NCBI GenBank assembly: GCA_031266255.1
Contig: JAISBK010000066.1
Location: forward strand, 1-28,287
DNA from: Treponema sp.
Lineage (GTDB): Bacteria; Spirochaetota; Spirochaetia; Treponematales; Breznakiellaceae
Length of the DNA: 28,287 nt
Direction of reading: 5' to 3'
The notes beneath the pieces are model-generated. The model searched no databases. It saw only the letters and a program-made list of their open reading frames with translations, and had not been told where the DNA came from. Positions within the stretch are counted from its first letter, which is position 1. Each line of letters opens with the position of its first letter. Made by a program: the position numbers and the translations under genes. Positions 15,870-24,028 of the stretch are shown piece by piece.

Positions 15870-16708
15870 CAGAGTATCTCCTGAGCATGACGGGCCACAT
15901 GGCAGTTGAGGTTCACTGCACAGGGAAGGCCCGCAATATGGGTAGGCATGGTTTCAATGGCCACTCCTAACGCAGTAACCGCGCCTCCGAAACCTTGGGG
16001 ACCGATTCCCAGGGTATTGATCCGTTCTAGCAGGGTCTTTTCGAGTTCCTCATAAAAAGGATCAGGGTTGGGCTGTCCCAGAGGACGGAGTAAGGCCTTT
16101 TTCGCCAAAAGCGCGGACTTGTCAAAGGTACCGCCGATCCCGATCCCCACCACAATGGGCGGACAGGGGTTAGGCCCCGCCTCTTCCACGGTCTCGATTA
16201 CCAGATCAATAAGCCCCTGCACCCCATCCGAGGGACGGAGCATCCGGATCCGGCTCATGTTTTCGCTGCCGAAACCCTTGGGGGCTACCGTAACGATAAG
16301 CTGGTCCCCCGGGATAACGTCGAAGTACACCATGGCAGGGGTATTATCTCCGGTATTCACCCGCTTAAGGGGGTCTTTAACAACCGAGGTACGGAGAAAA
16401 CCTGCCCGATATCCCTGCCGTACCCCTTCGTCCACCGCCTCCTGGAGATCCCCCTCAACATGAACCTCTCTGCCTATTTCCAGGAACACGCAGGCCATCC
16501 CGGTGTCCTGGCAGATGGGTACCCCCCGGTTTTCGGCAAGCTCAAAGTTGGCGATGATTTTGTCTAACGTGTCCTGTGCGCTAGGCCAAATCTCCTCAAG
16601 CCGAGCTTCCCTGATACGGCGCCGCACATCCTCAGGCAACTTTTGATTTGCTTCGATACAGAGCCGCTTTACCGTTTCGGTAATAGCCGTTGCAGCTATG
16701 ATCCTCAT
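15869..16708 (-). CDS. Class I fumarase-type hydratase, alpha subunit (probable mesaconase alpha subunit)
   Basis: The [4Fe-4S]-carrying subunit, 279 residues from the second ATG (16708). AGGAGG stands about 9 bases before that ATG but only 3 before an in-frame ATG at 16714, so the inner start is preferred. The three cluster cysteines lie in the family contexts PICQDTGMA (Cys66), NPCPPIVVGIGIGGT (Cys182) and NLNCHVARH (Cys269). KRVNTGDNTPAMVYFDVIPG and APKGFGSENMSR are further signatures. Two-subunit enzymes of this class act on fumarate, tartrate or mesaconate. The operon context with Mal argues for mesaconate as main substrate, perhaps with fumarate as a second one. It starts 26 bases after the P-loop gene stop. 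Confidence 0.9.
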   Translation of the reverse strand: MRIIAATAITETVKRLCIEANQKLPEDVRRRIREARLEEIWPSAQDTLDKIIANFELAENRGVPICQDTGMACVFLEIGREVHVEGDLQEAVDEGVRQGYRAGFLRTSVVKDPLKRVNTGDNTPAMVYFDVIPGDQLIVTVAPKGFGSENMSRIRMLRPSDGVQGLIDLVIETVEEAGPNPCPPIVVGIGIGGTFDKSALLAKKALLRPLGQPNPDPFYEELEKTLLERINTLGIGPQGFGGAVTALGVAIETMPTHIAGLPCAVNLNCHVARHAQEIL

Positions 16709-16734
16709 AACCATACTCCTCCTACAGGATGGGG

Positions 16735-17670
16735 TTATCCGATTTTGTTGAGATCGCTCAGGCGCTGCTGCCCCTGATCCCCTACCACCCCCACAAGGAG
16801 GAACCGGCCCGTGATAGGCTCAGTAAGGTATTCCTTGTTTAGGGTGAACTTCTTGATTTCCCCGGTACTGCGGACGTGCATCCGGGGGCCATGACAAAGC
16901 CACAACTCCTCCCCAATGCAGATATGCGTATCATCCTTGAAAGAAATGGGGATGTCCTGGGCTATCATACGGTTGACCTCCTGTTCTAATTCGTCCAGGC
17001 TCACGGACAGTTCCGGTTTATTCTGGAAGCTGAAGATGAAGCCGCGGCGCACATCCGAATGAAGGAAAGGTTCGGTCAGTCCGTGTTTTTGCATCACATA
17101 CTCACAGAGGTCCTCAGCACTATGGACCATCCTGCGGAAGGGGAGGGACTTAAAGACAATGTCGGCAATATCCTGGGGTTCAGGCCCGAACAGGGTGGGG
17201 CGGGTGATGATCACCTCCTCGCCGACGCCGATGAGCAGGTGGGCGTTCCTCCCCAGGATGGGATAGACGAGGTCGAAATGTTCCACAACGACCCGTTTTC
17301 CCAGGTTAACCGCCTCCAAGATAGCCTCGGCCAAGACATGCATCTGGGTAAAGGCCGCCTCGAACTTGATGTCCAGATGGTAGGTGTGGGCGCTGTAAAA
17401 CCCTGTTACATGCTCTCCCACATCCAGGAGGGGCAGAGGCCGCACGTTCACCCCGTTGTCATCGTTTGTCAACTCAAGTCCCGGGAACATTCCCTTGAGC
17501 AATATGCTTTTCCCTGAACCCGCCATGCCCACCAGACCGACGAGATTGTCAAAGGGGCTCAAATACTGCTGGGCGATCTGCATTCCTAAATTCGCTATGC
17601 GTTCAAATCCCCGAGGCGCAAAGAACACCGAGTAAAGATGGCTCTTTTGCGCCAAGTCTGCATAAGGCAT
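16735..17670 (-). CDS. P-loop protein with AlaRS-like second additional domain, function unknown
   Basis: A 311-residue protein. Residues about 40-175 form a P-loop ATPase/GTPase-like region with GLVGMAGSGKSILLKG (Walker A, Gly48-Ser55) and VVVEHFDLV (about 127-135) as a possible Walker B-like strand. Residues about 205-295 contain WLCHGPRMHVRSTGEIKKF (257-275), which resembles the CGGTHVxxTGEI element of the second additional domain of alanyl- and threonyl-tRNA synthetases, with Cys259 and His265 as possible metal ligands. No aminoacylation core is present, so it is not a synthetase. I recall database names of the form alanine-tRNA synthetase second additional domain-containing protein for such genes. 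The ATG follows AGGAGGGAG. It lies 12 bases after DUF4387 and just before the hydratase genes. Its role is unknown. Confidence 0.75.
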   Translation of the reverse strand: MPYADLAQKSHLYSVFFAPRGFERIANLGMQIAQQYLSPFDNLVGLVGMAGSGKSILLKGMFPGLELTNDDNGVNVRPLPLLDVGEHVTGFYSAHTYHLDIKFEAAFTQMHVLAEAILEAVNLGKRVVVEHFDLVYPILGRNAHLLIGVGEEVIITRPTLFGPEPQDIADIVFKSLPFRRMVHSAEDLCEYVMQKHGLTEPFLHSDVRRGFIFSFQNKPELSVSLDELEQEVNRMIAQDIPISFKDDTHICIGEELWLCHGPRMHVRSTGEIKKFTLNKEYLTEPITGRFLLVGVVGDQGQQRLSDLNKIG

Positions 17671-17682
17671 GGCTCCCTCCTA

Positions 17683-18000
17683 CTACAAGTCAAATTCCAG
17701 GTCCAGCAAGGGTGCATGCTGCTGGGCGCCGTATACGTCGGTCTCCCCGGGGTCTCCAGAACAAAGGGGCCGCTTGATGGTTACTTTGATGGCCTTGGCC
17801 GGATCAAATTCGATGATATTGACGATCTCCTCGCGCGTGATTTTATACAAGCTGCAGATGAGTTGTTCATTTATCGCCTTGGCGGCGCAGACCTTCCGGT
17901 ACCAATCAAAGTTGGAAAACATGATATCCATGGTCAACTCGTATGGACCGGAATTTTTACTCCGAACAATATCGGTGATGGCTGCTAGTTTTGTTTTCAT
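17683..18000 (-). CDS. DUF4387 domain protein
   Basis: A small soluble protein of 105 residues from ATG at 18000, chosen over an upstream in-frame TTG because AAGGAGG is correctly spaced only from the ATG. Typical stretches are LAAITDIVRSKNSGPYELTM, IMFSNFDWYRKV and FDPAKAIKVTIKRPLCSGDPGETDVYGAQQHAPLL. DUF4387 genes are usually found next to AtuA/DUF1446 genes, as here (15-base gap). In longer AtuA homologues an extra C-terminal domain of about this size is present, so DUF4387 may be its detached counterpart; that is inference. No catalytic motif is evident. Confidence 0.85.
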   Translation of the reverse strand: MKTKLAAITDIVRSKNSGPYELTMDIMFSNFDWYRKVCAAKAINEQLICSLYKITREEIVNIIEFDPAKAIKVTIKRPLCSGDPGETDVYGAQQHAPLLDLEFDL

Positions 18001-18015
18001 CAATTCCTCCTTATA

Positions 18016-19383
18016 TTAGAGCCGCACCGTTTCCCGGGGGAAGAGTGCAGCAGGATCCTCCGTTGCAAGGAGGTGGTAAATGCTAAAGACGTAGACCTCC
18101 CCCGCGTGGAAGTCACTGGGAGAATAGGGAAAGGCAAGGTTCCCTGCGGTGGACCGCCGGCCCTCGTAGCCGTAGTGAAGCATGGTGGACCGGGTAAAGG
18201 CGCAGATGGTGTCTGCCTGGCCCTGGGTTTGGGCGATGGCCTCAATGATGATCCCCAATTCATGCACTCCGGCAGTGCCAGGATGAGGCTCTAGGTTTCC
18301 CATTACTCCGTCCCGGCCGTAAATGTTGAACCTGAGATGGTAATTTTCCAGGGTTCCCTGGAAATTATCCGCCACTCGTTCCTTTACCCCACGGATGATC
18401 CGGTCGATCTCGGCGATCATAATAGGATCCCGGGCACCGGCAATGGATACCGTACGGAAACCAATGGGCTTTGCACCCTCAAGTTTCACGGTGTTTGTCA
18501 TACCGGGGATAAAACGGGTTCCTCGGACCCGGACGATATTCTCAGTCTCCTGCTCAAATTGGGTTTCATGGAGGTCAAGATGCCCTCCAGGTCCAGGAAG
18601 AATATAGGGGTTGGTTTTTTCATAGAGGGTATGAGCCGCCACCGAAAGGGTTGTACACTTCCGGGCAGGGTTGAGGGGTTCAACCCGGAAGTAGTCTTTC
18701 CCGATATAGCCGAACATACAATCCGAACCACTGCCTGGACTAGCACAGATGGAGGCACATTCTAGGATCTTCCCCAGGTGCAGAGAAAGGGCTCGGTCGT
18801 AACCTTCCTTGATGGGAAGCGCGGCGAAACAGACCGGGTCGTAGGTGCGGCCTGCAAGGATCACGTCGGGATGATCATCCAGAGCCGCGAGGAAAGGCTC
18901 AAGACCCATCTGAGCTACAATATGGCTCGTGGCGTTGATCTCCTCCTCTACAAGTGCCGGGGCCGGTTCCAGGGGCGTAATCTTCCCCTTTTTAAATTCA
19001 TCCCTGATAAAGTCCTTGGACAGCTCAGCATGGATAATGGTCATGGTAAACCGGAGCTTCTGTTCCCGGGCTATTTCTTCAATGATTTCCCGGCACCAGG
19101 CTAGATGGGGTTCTGCCCCGGAACCTCCGGCAGTACCTATCACCACGGGGATCTTATTGGAGATCCCTGCCTTGAGCATGATCTCCAAGTCCCGCTTAAC
19201 CGCTCCTCGATCGGTAAAAGATACGCCCGCGCCCAGATAGTAGGGACCGGGATCAGTAGAACCAGCATCCACTGCAATAAGATGGGGCTTGCGCGCCATC
19301 CCTGCCTCAAAGGATGTCCGGGGAAATCCGTATCCCAAAATTGCCGTGGTGGAAAGAATACGGAATTCTTCTTTTGGTGTCAT
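18016..19383 (-). CDS. AtuA-like protein (DUF1446, acyclic terpene utilisation family)
   Basis: A 455-residue cytoplasmic protein of the AtuA/DUF1446 family. Characteristic stretches are AVDAGSTDPGPYYLGAG (about 38-54), PVVIGTAGGSGAEPHLAW (about 79-96), AGRTYDPVCFAALPI, ASPGSGSDCMFGYIG and ILPGPGGHLDLHETQF. The family is named after a Pseudomonas citronellol/geraniol gene cluster, but its reaction is not established. It lies 16 bases after mal and 15 before DUF4387, within a glutamate-fermentation operon, so a role in terpene use is unlikely here. It could act on a methylaspartate-pathway intermediate or a related branched dicarboxylate. The length is shorter than the long AtuA forms, fitting a separate DUF4387 partner. 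The ATG follows AGGAG. Confidence 0.85.
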   Translation of the reverse strand: MTPKEEFRILSTTAILGYGFPRTSFEAGMARKPHLIAVDAGSTDPGPYYLGAGVSFTDRGAVKRDLEIMLKAGISNKIPVVIGTAGGSGAEPHLAWCREIIEEIAREQKLRFTMTIIHAELSKDFIRDEFKKGKITPLEPAPALVEEEINATSHIVAQMGLEPFLAALDDHPDVILAGRTYDPVCFAALPIKEGYDRALSLHLGKILECASICASPGSGSDCMFGYIGKDYFRVEPLNPARKCTTLSVAAHTLYEKTNPYILPGPGGHLDLHETQFEQETENIVRVRGTRFIPGMTNTVKLEGAKPIGFRTVSIAGARDPIMIAEIDRIIRGVKERVADNFQGTLENYHLRFNIYGRDGVMGNLEPHPGTAGVHELGIIIEAIAQTQGQADTICAFTRSTMLHYGYEGRRSTAGNLAFPYSPSDFHAGEVYVFSIYHLLATEDPAALFPRETVRL

Positions 19384-19399
19384 TGTTTTCTCCTAAATA

Positions 19400-20641
19400 T
19401 TATCGTGCATTGATCAGCGCAATGATCCGCTGCATTTCATTAAAGACAATCATGTACCCCTCATCCACACCCATACCGGGCTTGGCGAGAATCTGATCCG
19501 GCCGGGTAGCCATAGCTAGGTGGACGCAGACCTGGGCTGAACGGTCGGTTTCATTGCAAGTTCCCCCTTGGTAAGCGCCCGTACCTTTTTCCTTGCAGTA
19601 AAGCACCGCCTCCACGATGTTGCCGATCCCCCCTAGGTCTGGGGTTTTGATCTGTACCATGTGGCCCGCCCGGTTATCAGCAAAGTATTTAATATCCTCC
19701 AGGGTGTTACACCATTCATCGGCCACGATTTCTACGGGGATCTTCCGCTCGTCCACAAGCCTCGTGAGGGCCGCCAGGGCCGCCATCTGTTTTTCCCGGT
19801 CTTCCGTGTCCATGGGACCTTCGATCCGCAGTTTGAAAGGCCGAGCCGTCTCCGCCAGAACCTCCAGGTAATCCGCCATAGCAGGGTAATTGTCGTTCCC
19901 AAAAACCTGGCCAATGGTACCGTATACATCCAGGTGCAGTACCGGAAAATAGGAGTCCTGTATCCGCAGCGCGAGAATCCGCTTCTTAAGCCAGGATACA
20001 TATTCCTGCAGGAGTTCCCCCCGTTCCCCTAGTTTGGTCTTTACGTTATTAATAAGCCCGTGGGGTAGAACCTGGGCACCCTTGATGATCATTTTGTCGG
20101 TGTTGTCGTACCGAGTATCTCCACTTTGGGTAAAAATGGGGACTGGCTTGGGCAACACCGTGAGGCCGTATTCCCGGGCTACGGTTTCACACATCAGTTC
20201 TTTCCGGGATTTCGCTACTCCATCAAGGAGGGCCTGGGATACCCCGTAACGGATGGCGGTGTGGAGCCGTTTTCCCCCAATCTTCATCCCCTCAAGGTCA
20301 CCGGCCATTTGCCGGAAATTCGTTATATCTTTTCCCACCAGGACAGGAAAGATCTCCTTTTCGATAACCGGTATAAAGTCTCGGGCTAAAAACAGGGGGT
20401 CCCGCCCCCCGGCACCGGAATACTGTACTGCTGCGCAGTCCCCTAGGGCCACCTGGCCGTCCTCCAATACCAGCATCACCGAGATGGATTCCCCTGCTTG
20501 CCTTACCGCCTGAAACCCCGGCGTTACCGGTACCCCCGAGTAACTCGCCCCGTCCGCTACCGCGCCCTGCTTGATAGCCCGCTGATCATCAAAAAAGAAC
20601 CCCGTTCTCCCTGCCGAACAAATCGCCTTAACAATTTTCAT
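19400..20641 (-). CDS. mal: Methylaspartate ammonia-lyase
   Basis: Removes ammonia from (2S,3S)-3-methylaspartate to give mesaconate, the second step of the methylaspartate route. It belongs to the enolase superfamily. Starting at the ATG at 20641, preceded by AAGGAGAG, the protein is 413 residues, the length I recall for the clostridial enzyme; the open frame extends to 20674 but without a better start. Expected active-site residues are in place: His194 (VLPHGLINN), metal ligands Asp238 (LHLDVYG), Glu274 (RIEGPMD) and Asp308 (VADEWCN), and the catalytic Lys332 (VQIKTPDLGGIGN). GTCNETDRSAQV near 379-390 is also typical. It follows glmE by 69 bases and precedes the AtuA-like gene by 16. Confidence 0.95.
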   Translation of the reverse strand: MKIVKAICSAGRTGFFFDDQRAIKQGAVADGASYSGVPVTPGFQAVRQAGESISVMLVLEDGQVALGDCAAVQYSGAGGRDPLFLARDFIPVIEKEIFPVLVGKDITNFRQMAGDLEGMKIGGKRLHTAIRYGVSQALLDGVAKSRKELMCETVAREYGLTVLPKPVPIFTQSGDTRYDNTDKMIIKGAQVLPHGLINNVKTKLGERGELLQEYVSWLKKRILALRIQDSYFPVLHLDVYGTIGQVFGNDNYPAMADYLEVLAETARPFKLRIEGPMDTEDREKQMAALAALTRLVDERKIPVEIVADEWCNTLEDIKYFADNRAGHMVQIKTPDLGGIGNIVEAVLYCKEKGTGAYQGGTCNETDRSAQVCVHLAMATRPDQILAKPGMGVDEGYMIVFNEMQRIIALINAR

Positions 20642-20655
20642 ATATATCTCTCCTT

Positions 20656-20704
20656 GAGTCGATTCCCAAACCATTTTTTCTCTTTCGCGTTTTGAAACCG
20701 ACTC
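20656..20704 (-). other. Inverted repeat in the glmE-mal gap
   Basis: GAGTCG and CGACTC (20656-20661 and 20699-20704) can pair across the gap between the glmE stop and the mal ribosome binding site. With only six clear base pairs and a 37-base loop it may set mal expression or mRNA processing, or be chance. Confidence 0.25.
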
Positions 20705-20710
20705 TATTGG

Positions 20711-22159
20711 TTAATTGGGTCTCCCCACCAGCCGCCCCTTACTAATGGCATACACATCGTCGATAACCATCTGGAAGGAGGGCTCCCGTTTTTCATATTT
20801 GGCCCGAGCAGCCATCTTCTGTTTGTGAAATTCCAGGATCTCTGCGGTGAGGGGTAGGGCGCCAGGATCAAAAAACCGGATGGCCCCTTGGTTGTCCCGT
20901 GCAGGGAGCACTTTGCCCGCGTTAAATCGGCTCGGCGCGAAAGGGACATCCAGTACTCCCGCCTGGAAAGCCCTTACCGCCCCTTTTGCAATATCCCCCC
21001 CGCCCAGCTCAAAGACCTTGTCCATAATACACCGGGTTTCTGCAGCGATGATCACCTTCTCATCCATGAGGGAATTGGTGTCCACGGTTTGATCTCCCAA
21101 CATGGTGATAATCTGCCGGGTACAGCGCAGGCCTTGAGCATTAGCCTCCATAGTGGGAATTCCCAGAGCCTCATGGGGGGTCTTGACGATCACCTTAGTG
21201 GCGTGGGCTAGAGCAGCCACGGTACTACCCCAGGAAATCACCGAAAACGCCTTAGCTTCGTCCTGGGGAAAGCCTCCCATCCATTGATGCAGCACGGTGG
21301 TTACCTCTACATTCCCATGACCCTGCTGTCTGAGATATTCATCGGTGAGACTTTGTAAGGTCTGGATGGCGGCCACGTCCTGTAAAAGGTTACCGCACTG
21401 GCCGTAACCCACGGTAATGTTCTTTACTCCCTGCTCTGCTGCGAGGAGACTCTCGATGATTGCCACCGCGTGGGAAATACAGGGGGGAACCAGGGTTCCT
21501 GTGAGAGGACCGAAGGGTTCCCGGTTGATGGAAATTCCTGCTTCTTCGTATATCCCCGTGAGCCTGTCGGTGTACTGCCAGTCCAAAATAGTTTTTTCCA
21601 GGTCTGCATTTTTTGCATAAGGGATATTATAGGAAATACCCCCTCCCTCATAGCTGGTAAAGCCCCCGGCGTAGGCGATCTCGGTAAGGAGCCGGGCATC
21701 GGGAGTGCCATGCCGTACCTGGACCGGAATGTTCAGTGCGTCGATGATCTGCCGGCACCCCAGAACCCCGTGGTTTACCGCGGGAAAACCGTTGAGCATT
21801 GATTTCTGTAACTTGATCGACTCTTCGATCCCCTCCTCGGCTTTCTGGAACCGGTTCTGCCGGGTATAACTGTCGATGGTAGTGGGCAAGAGGTCAGCCT
21901 CCCCCTTATCTTGGAGGTAAGTAAGCAATTTGATATGCTCGGCAATAAGGGCAACCCCTGCCCGAGGTTGGATCAGGGTGTTTCCTGAGGCCTTGGCCTT
22001 GAGGAGTTTCTTGGAGAATATCTTCTCCTCAGGGAGCTTCTGATGATAGGCAAAGCCCTCCTCCAGGTCCACATCCTTTCCGGTAGGCCATTGGGTTAAA
22101 ATCTCTTTTCTGATTTTGTAAAATTCTTCGTTGGGAATCCGTTTATTTTTCAGTTCCAT
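20711..22159 (-). CDS. glmE: Glutamate mutase epsilon (catalytic) subunit
   Basis: The large subunit of coenzyme B12-dependent glutamate mutase, which rearranges L-glutamate to (2S,3S)-3-methylaspartate together with GlmS. The 482 residues are close to the clostridial enzyme length. Conserved stretches include TLIQPRAGVALIAEHIKLL (about 61-79), LNGFPAVNHGVLGCRQII, PVQVRHGTPDARLL (with the substrate-carboxylate-binding Arg), TSYEGGGISYNIPYAK, NITVGYGQCGNLLQDVAA, and KTPHEALGIPTMEANAQGL. The ATG follows AAGGAGATACAGGAAT. The start overlaps glmL by 17 bases, a typical operon arrangement. Confidence 0.96.
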   Translation of the reverse strand: MELKNKRIPNEEFYKIRKEILTQWPTGKDVDLEEGFAYHQKLPEEKIFSKKLLKAKASGNTLIQPRAGVALIAEHIKLLTYLQDKGEADLLPTTIDSYTRQNRFQKAEEGIEESIKLQKSMLNGFPAVNHGVLGCRQIIDALNIPVQVRHGTPDARLLTEIAYAGGFTSYEGGGISYNIPYAKNADLEKTILDWQYTDRLTGIYEEAGISINREPFGPLTGTLVPPCISHAVAIIESLLAAEQGVKNITVGYGQCGNLLQDVAAIQTLQSLTDEYLRQQGHGNVEVTTVLHQWMGGFPQDEAKAFSVISWGSTVAALAHATKVIVKTPHEALGIPTMEANAQGLRCTRQIITMLGDQTVDTNSLMDEKVIIAAETRCIMDKVFELGGGDIAKGAVRAFQAGVLDVPFAPSRFNAGKVLPARDNQGAIRFFDPGALPLTAEILEFHKQKMAARAKYEKREPSFQMVIDDVYAISKGRLVGRPN

Positions 22160-23573
22160 ATTCCTGTATCTCCTTTTTCATGATTGCCAAGGCAACTTCG
22201 GGATATACTTCCGCTAAAAGCCCCATGGCAGCGAGGATATAACGCCGATCGATGAAGACCCGTTGCCCCCCAGGGCGGAGAGATTCGGGATGAACAGGGT
22301 TATACCGGGCCTGAGCGGCAATTTCCCCTATCCGGGGGTTTTGGATCAACGCCCCACCTGTGAGGACAAGGTTTGTTACCCCCCGCAAGTCCTTACCGGT
22401 CTGGACCAGGACAGGCCCCGTGGGGGTGTAGATTTCTTCGAGAGTGCCCGCGTGGCGGCTGACCGCCGTCTCCACCGCTGCCGCGGCCAGGGCAAAATCA
22501 AGCTGTTCTTCCTCAACTGTAGAAGGCAGGTCTCCGGGGTGCGCGCTGAGCCTGACCGTCCCGGCAATTACCACCTCTTCAGCCAGTCCCGAAAGTTCCA
22601 TAAGCCGACCAGCCCCAGCCGCCTCTAAAACTCCGGCGGCACTGTAGCGCATCCCAATATCTCCCTCTACAGTCCGTTTGGATAAGGGTTCTGGAAGGCC
22701 CTTGAGGACCACGTCTCCTGCTTGGGGAAATCCCTTGGCTACAGAATAGACATCGGTGGTGGCACCCCCCAGATCCACTGCAACCAGTTCTCCAATCCCT
22801 CCCCGGCTGGAACCTCGGGCCGCCGGAATACCCTCTGCAAGGAGTTCCATGGCCCGCTTTACCGCCGCCGGAGTAGGCATAAGGATCCCCGATATAAGCG
22901 CTTGTTCCCGGGAGAGGCCCTTGGCGTGGATAATCCGGCGCAAGAATAACTCTCGGATTTGGGTTTGTACCGGTTCGATGTTGAGTTTCCCCAGCCGGGG
23001 TAAGACGTTGGGACAACGAATCACCTCCCAACCGGTGAGGATTTTTTCACATTCCGCCATAGCAGCCCGGTTTCCCGCCAGTAAGATTGGGAAGGGACCC
23101 CCATCCACACCCGAAGTCGAATCTACTCGTAGGGTCGCCAGCATCCGTGCGTTATGGAGGATGCAGTCCTTATTACCCCCATCTACGCCTCCAGAGAGCA
23201 GAAAGATGTCCGGTTTCAAGGTAGCAATTTCAACAATATCCTCATCAGTAAGCTCATACGAAAAGACCTTCACCACCTTGGCTCCAGCGCCAAGAGAGGC
23301 GAGCCGGGCTGCTTCCGCGGTGAGGGAAGGTACCAGTCCGCTTGCCACCATCCGCAGGCCGCCGGCAGCACTGCTGCAAGCATAGCGTTTACCGAAATGG
23401 AGGGAACCGGTTTGTTTTTCGAGTTTAGTAAGTGCCTCGGCCAATCCTTCACCAATATCTGTATTGACGGTAGTGAAGGACACCGCGGTTCCTAGCAGTT
23501 GTTCCCCCGTAAGATCAACCGCAGTAACCTTGGTGTTGGTACTGCCGAAGTCGATGAGTAATACCGCTTCCAT
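22143..23573 (-). CDS. glmL: GlmL/MutL, ASKHA-family accessory protein of glutamate mutase
   Basis: A 476-residue protein found between the two glutamate mutase subunit genes. ATPase-type motifs of the actin/Hsp70/sugar-kinase fold are visible: LLIDFGSTNTKVTAVDLTG at the start (phosphate 1) and VAVDLGGATTDVYSVAKG at about 264-281 (phosphate 2), with GGVDGGNKD near 129-137. The family is thought to serve as chaperone or reactivase for the B12 enzyme, by analogy with other ASKHA reactivators; direct proof is limited as far as I know. Its ATG shares a base with the glmS stop (TAATG), and its 3' end overlaps glmE by 17 bases, so all three are translationally linked. Confidence 0.92.
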   Translation of the reverse strand: MEAVLLIDFGSTNTKVTAVDLTGEQLLGTAVSFTTVNTDIGEGLAEALTKLEKQTGSLHFGKRYACSSAAGGLRMVASGLVPSLTAEAARLASLGAGAKVVKVFSYELTDEDIVEIATLKPDIFLLSGGVDGGNKDCILHNARMLATLRVDSTSGVDGGPFPILLAGNRAAMAECEKILTGWEVIRCPNVLPRLGKLNIEPVQTQIRELFLRRIIHAKGLSREQALISGILMPTPAAVKRAMELLAEGIPAARGSSRGGIGELVAVDLGGATTDVYSVAKGFPQAGDVVLKGLPEPLSKRTVEGDIGMRYSAAGVLEAAGAGRLMELSGLAEEVVIAGTVRLSAHPGDLPSTVEEEQLDFALAAAAVETAVSRHAGTLEEIYTPTGPVLVQTGKDLRGVTNLVLTGGALIQNPRIGEIAAQARYNPVHPESLRPGGQRVFIDRRYILAAMGLLAEVYPEVALAIMKKEIQEYGTEK

Positions 23574-23998
23574 TAGTTGTTGCTATCTTTCATATGCAAG
23601 TCTTCCCGGAGCATATCGATAGCCGTTTCCGGGGTTGTTCCTGGAGGAAAGACCCGATCAAACCCCATAGCCTTGAAGCGTTTTTCCACATCCTCAAAAT
23701 CTTGCTTTCCAACTACCACATTACCCCCCACATAGAGGAGGATGCCCTTGAGCCCCGCCTCATCGCATTTGTCCCGAAAACCTCGACAGTCCAGTTCTCC
23801 GTGGCCATAAAGGGAGGACACAAGAATCACGTCCGCCGCGGTTTCGATGGCTGCCTCAATGTATTCCTCTTGGGAAACCATGACCCCTAGGTTAGTCACC
23901 TCAAAACCAGCACCGGTAAAGGCATGGTAGAGAATCTTGTTTCCCACCGCGTGAACATCAGCGCCGATGACCCCCAGAATCAATTTTTTCTTCTCCAT
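23573..23998 (-). CDS. glmS: Glutamate mutase sigma (B12-binding) subunit
   Basis: The small cobalamin-binding subunit of glutamate mutase, 141 residues. The B12 motif DVHAVG (Asp14-x-His16-x-x-Gly19) supplies the lower axial histidine, with SSLYGHGELDC (about 62-72), LYVGGNVVVGK and the DRVFPPGT element further along the Rossmann-like fold. The ATG at 23998 is preferred because AGGGAA precedes it and it gives the usual N-terminus; the frame is open to 24028, but those codons lie in the predicted promoter/operator. It is the first gene of the long minus-strand operon. This glmS is the mutase subunit, not glucosamine-6-phosphate synthase. Confidence 0.96.
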   Translation of the reverse strand: MEKKKLILGVIGADVHAVGNKILYHAFTGAGFEVTNLGVMVSQEEYIEAAIETAADVILVSSLYGHGELDCRGFRDKCDEAGLKGILLYVGGNVVVGKQDFEDVEKRFKAMGFDRVFPPGTTPETAIDMLREDLHMKDSNN

Positions 23999-24014
23999 AA
24001 GTTCCCTGCTCAAA

Positions 24015-24028
24015 TTGTTATATAACAA
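24015..24028. promoter_or_regulatory. Perfect 14-bp palindrome at the glmS transcription start (candidate operator)
   Basis: TTGTTATATAACAA is a perfect palindrome. It touches the predicted -10 box (24033-24028, minus strand) and covers the expected start point, so a bound protein would block initiation. Half-site-like words TTGTTATAG (24201) and TTGTTA (24219) recur farther into the divergent region. Confidence 0.55.

Noticed and set aside
15436..15900. Overlapping minus-strand frame of 154 codons
   Set aside because: It is a frame-shifted shadow of the hydratase beta subunit with a low-complexity, motif-free product.
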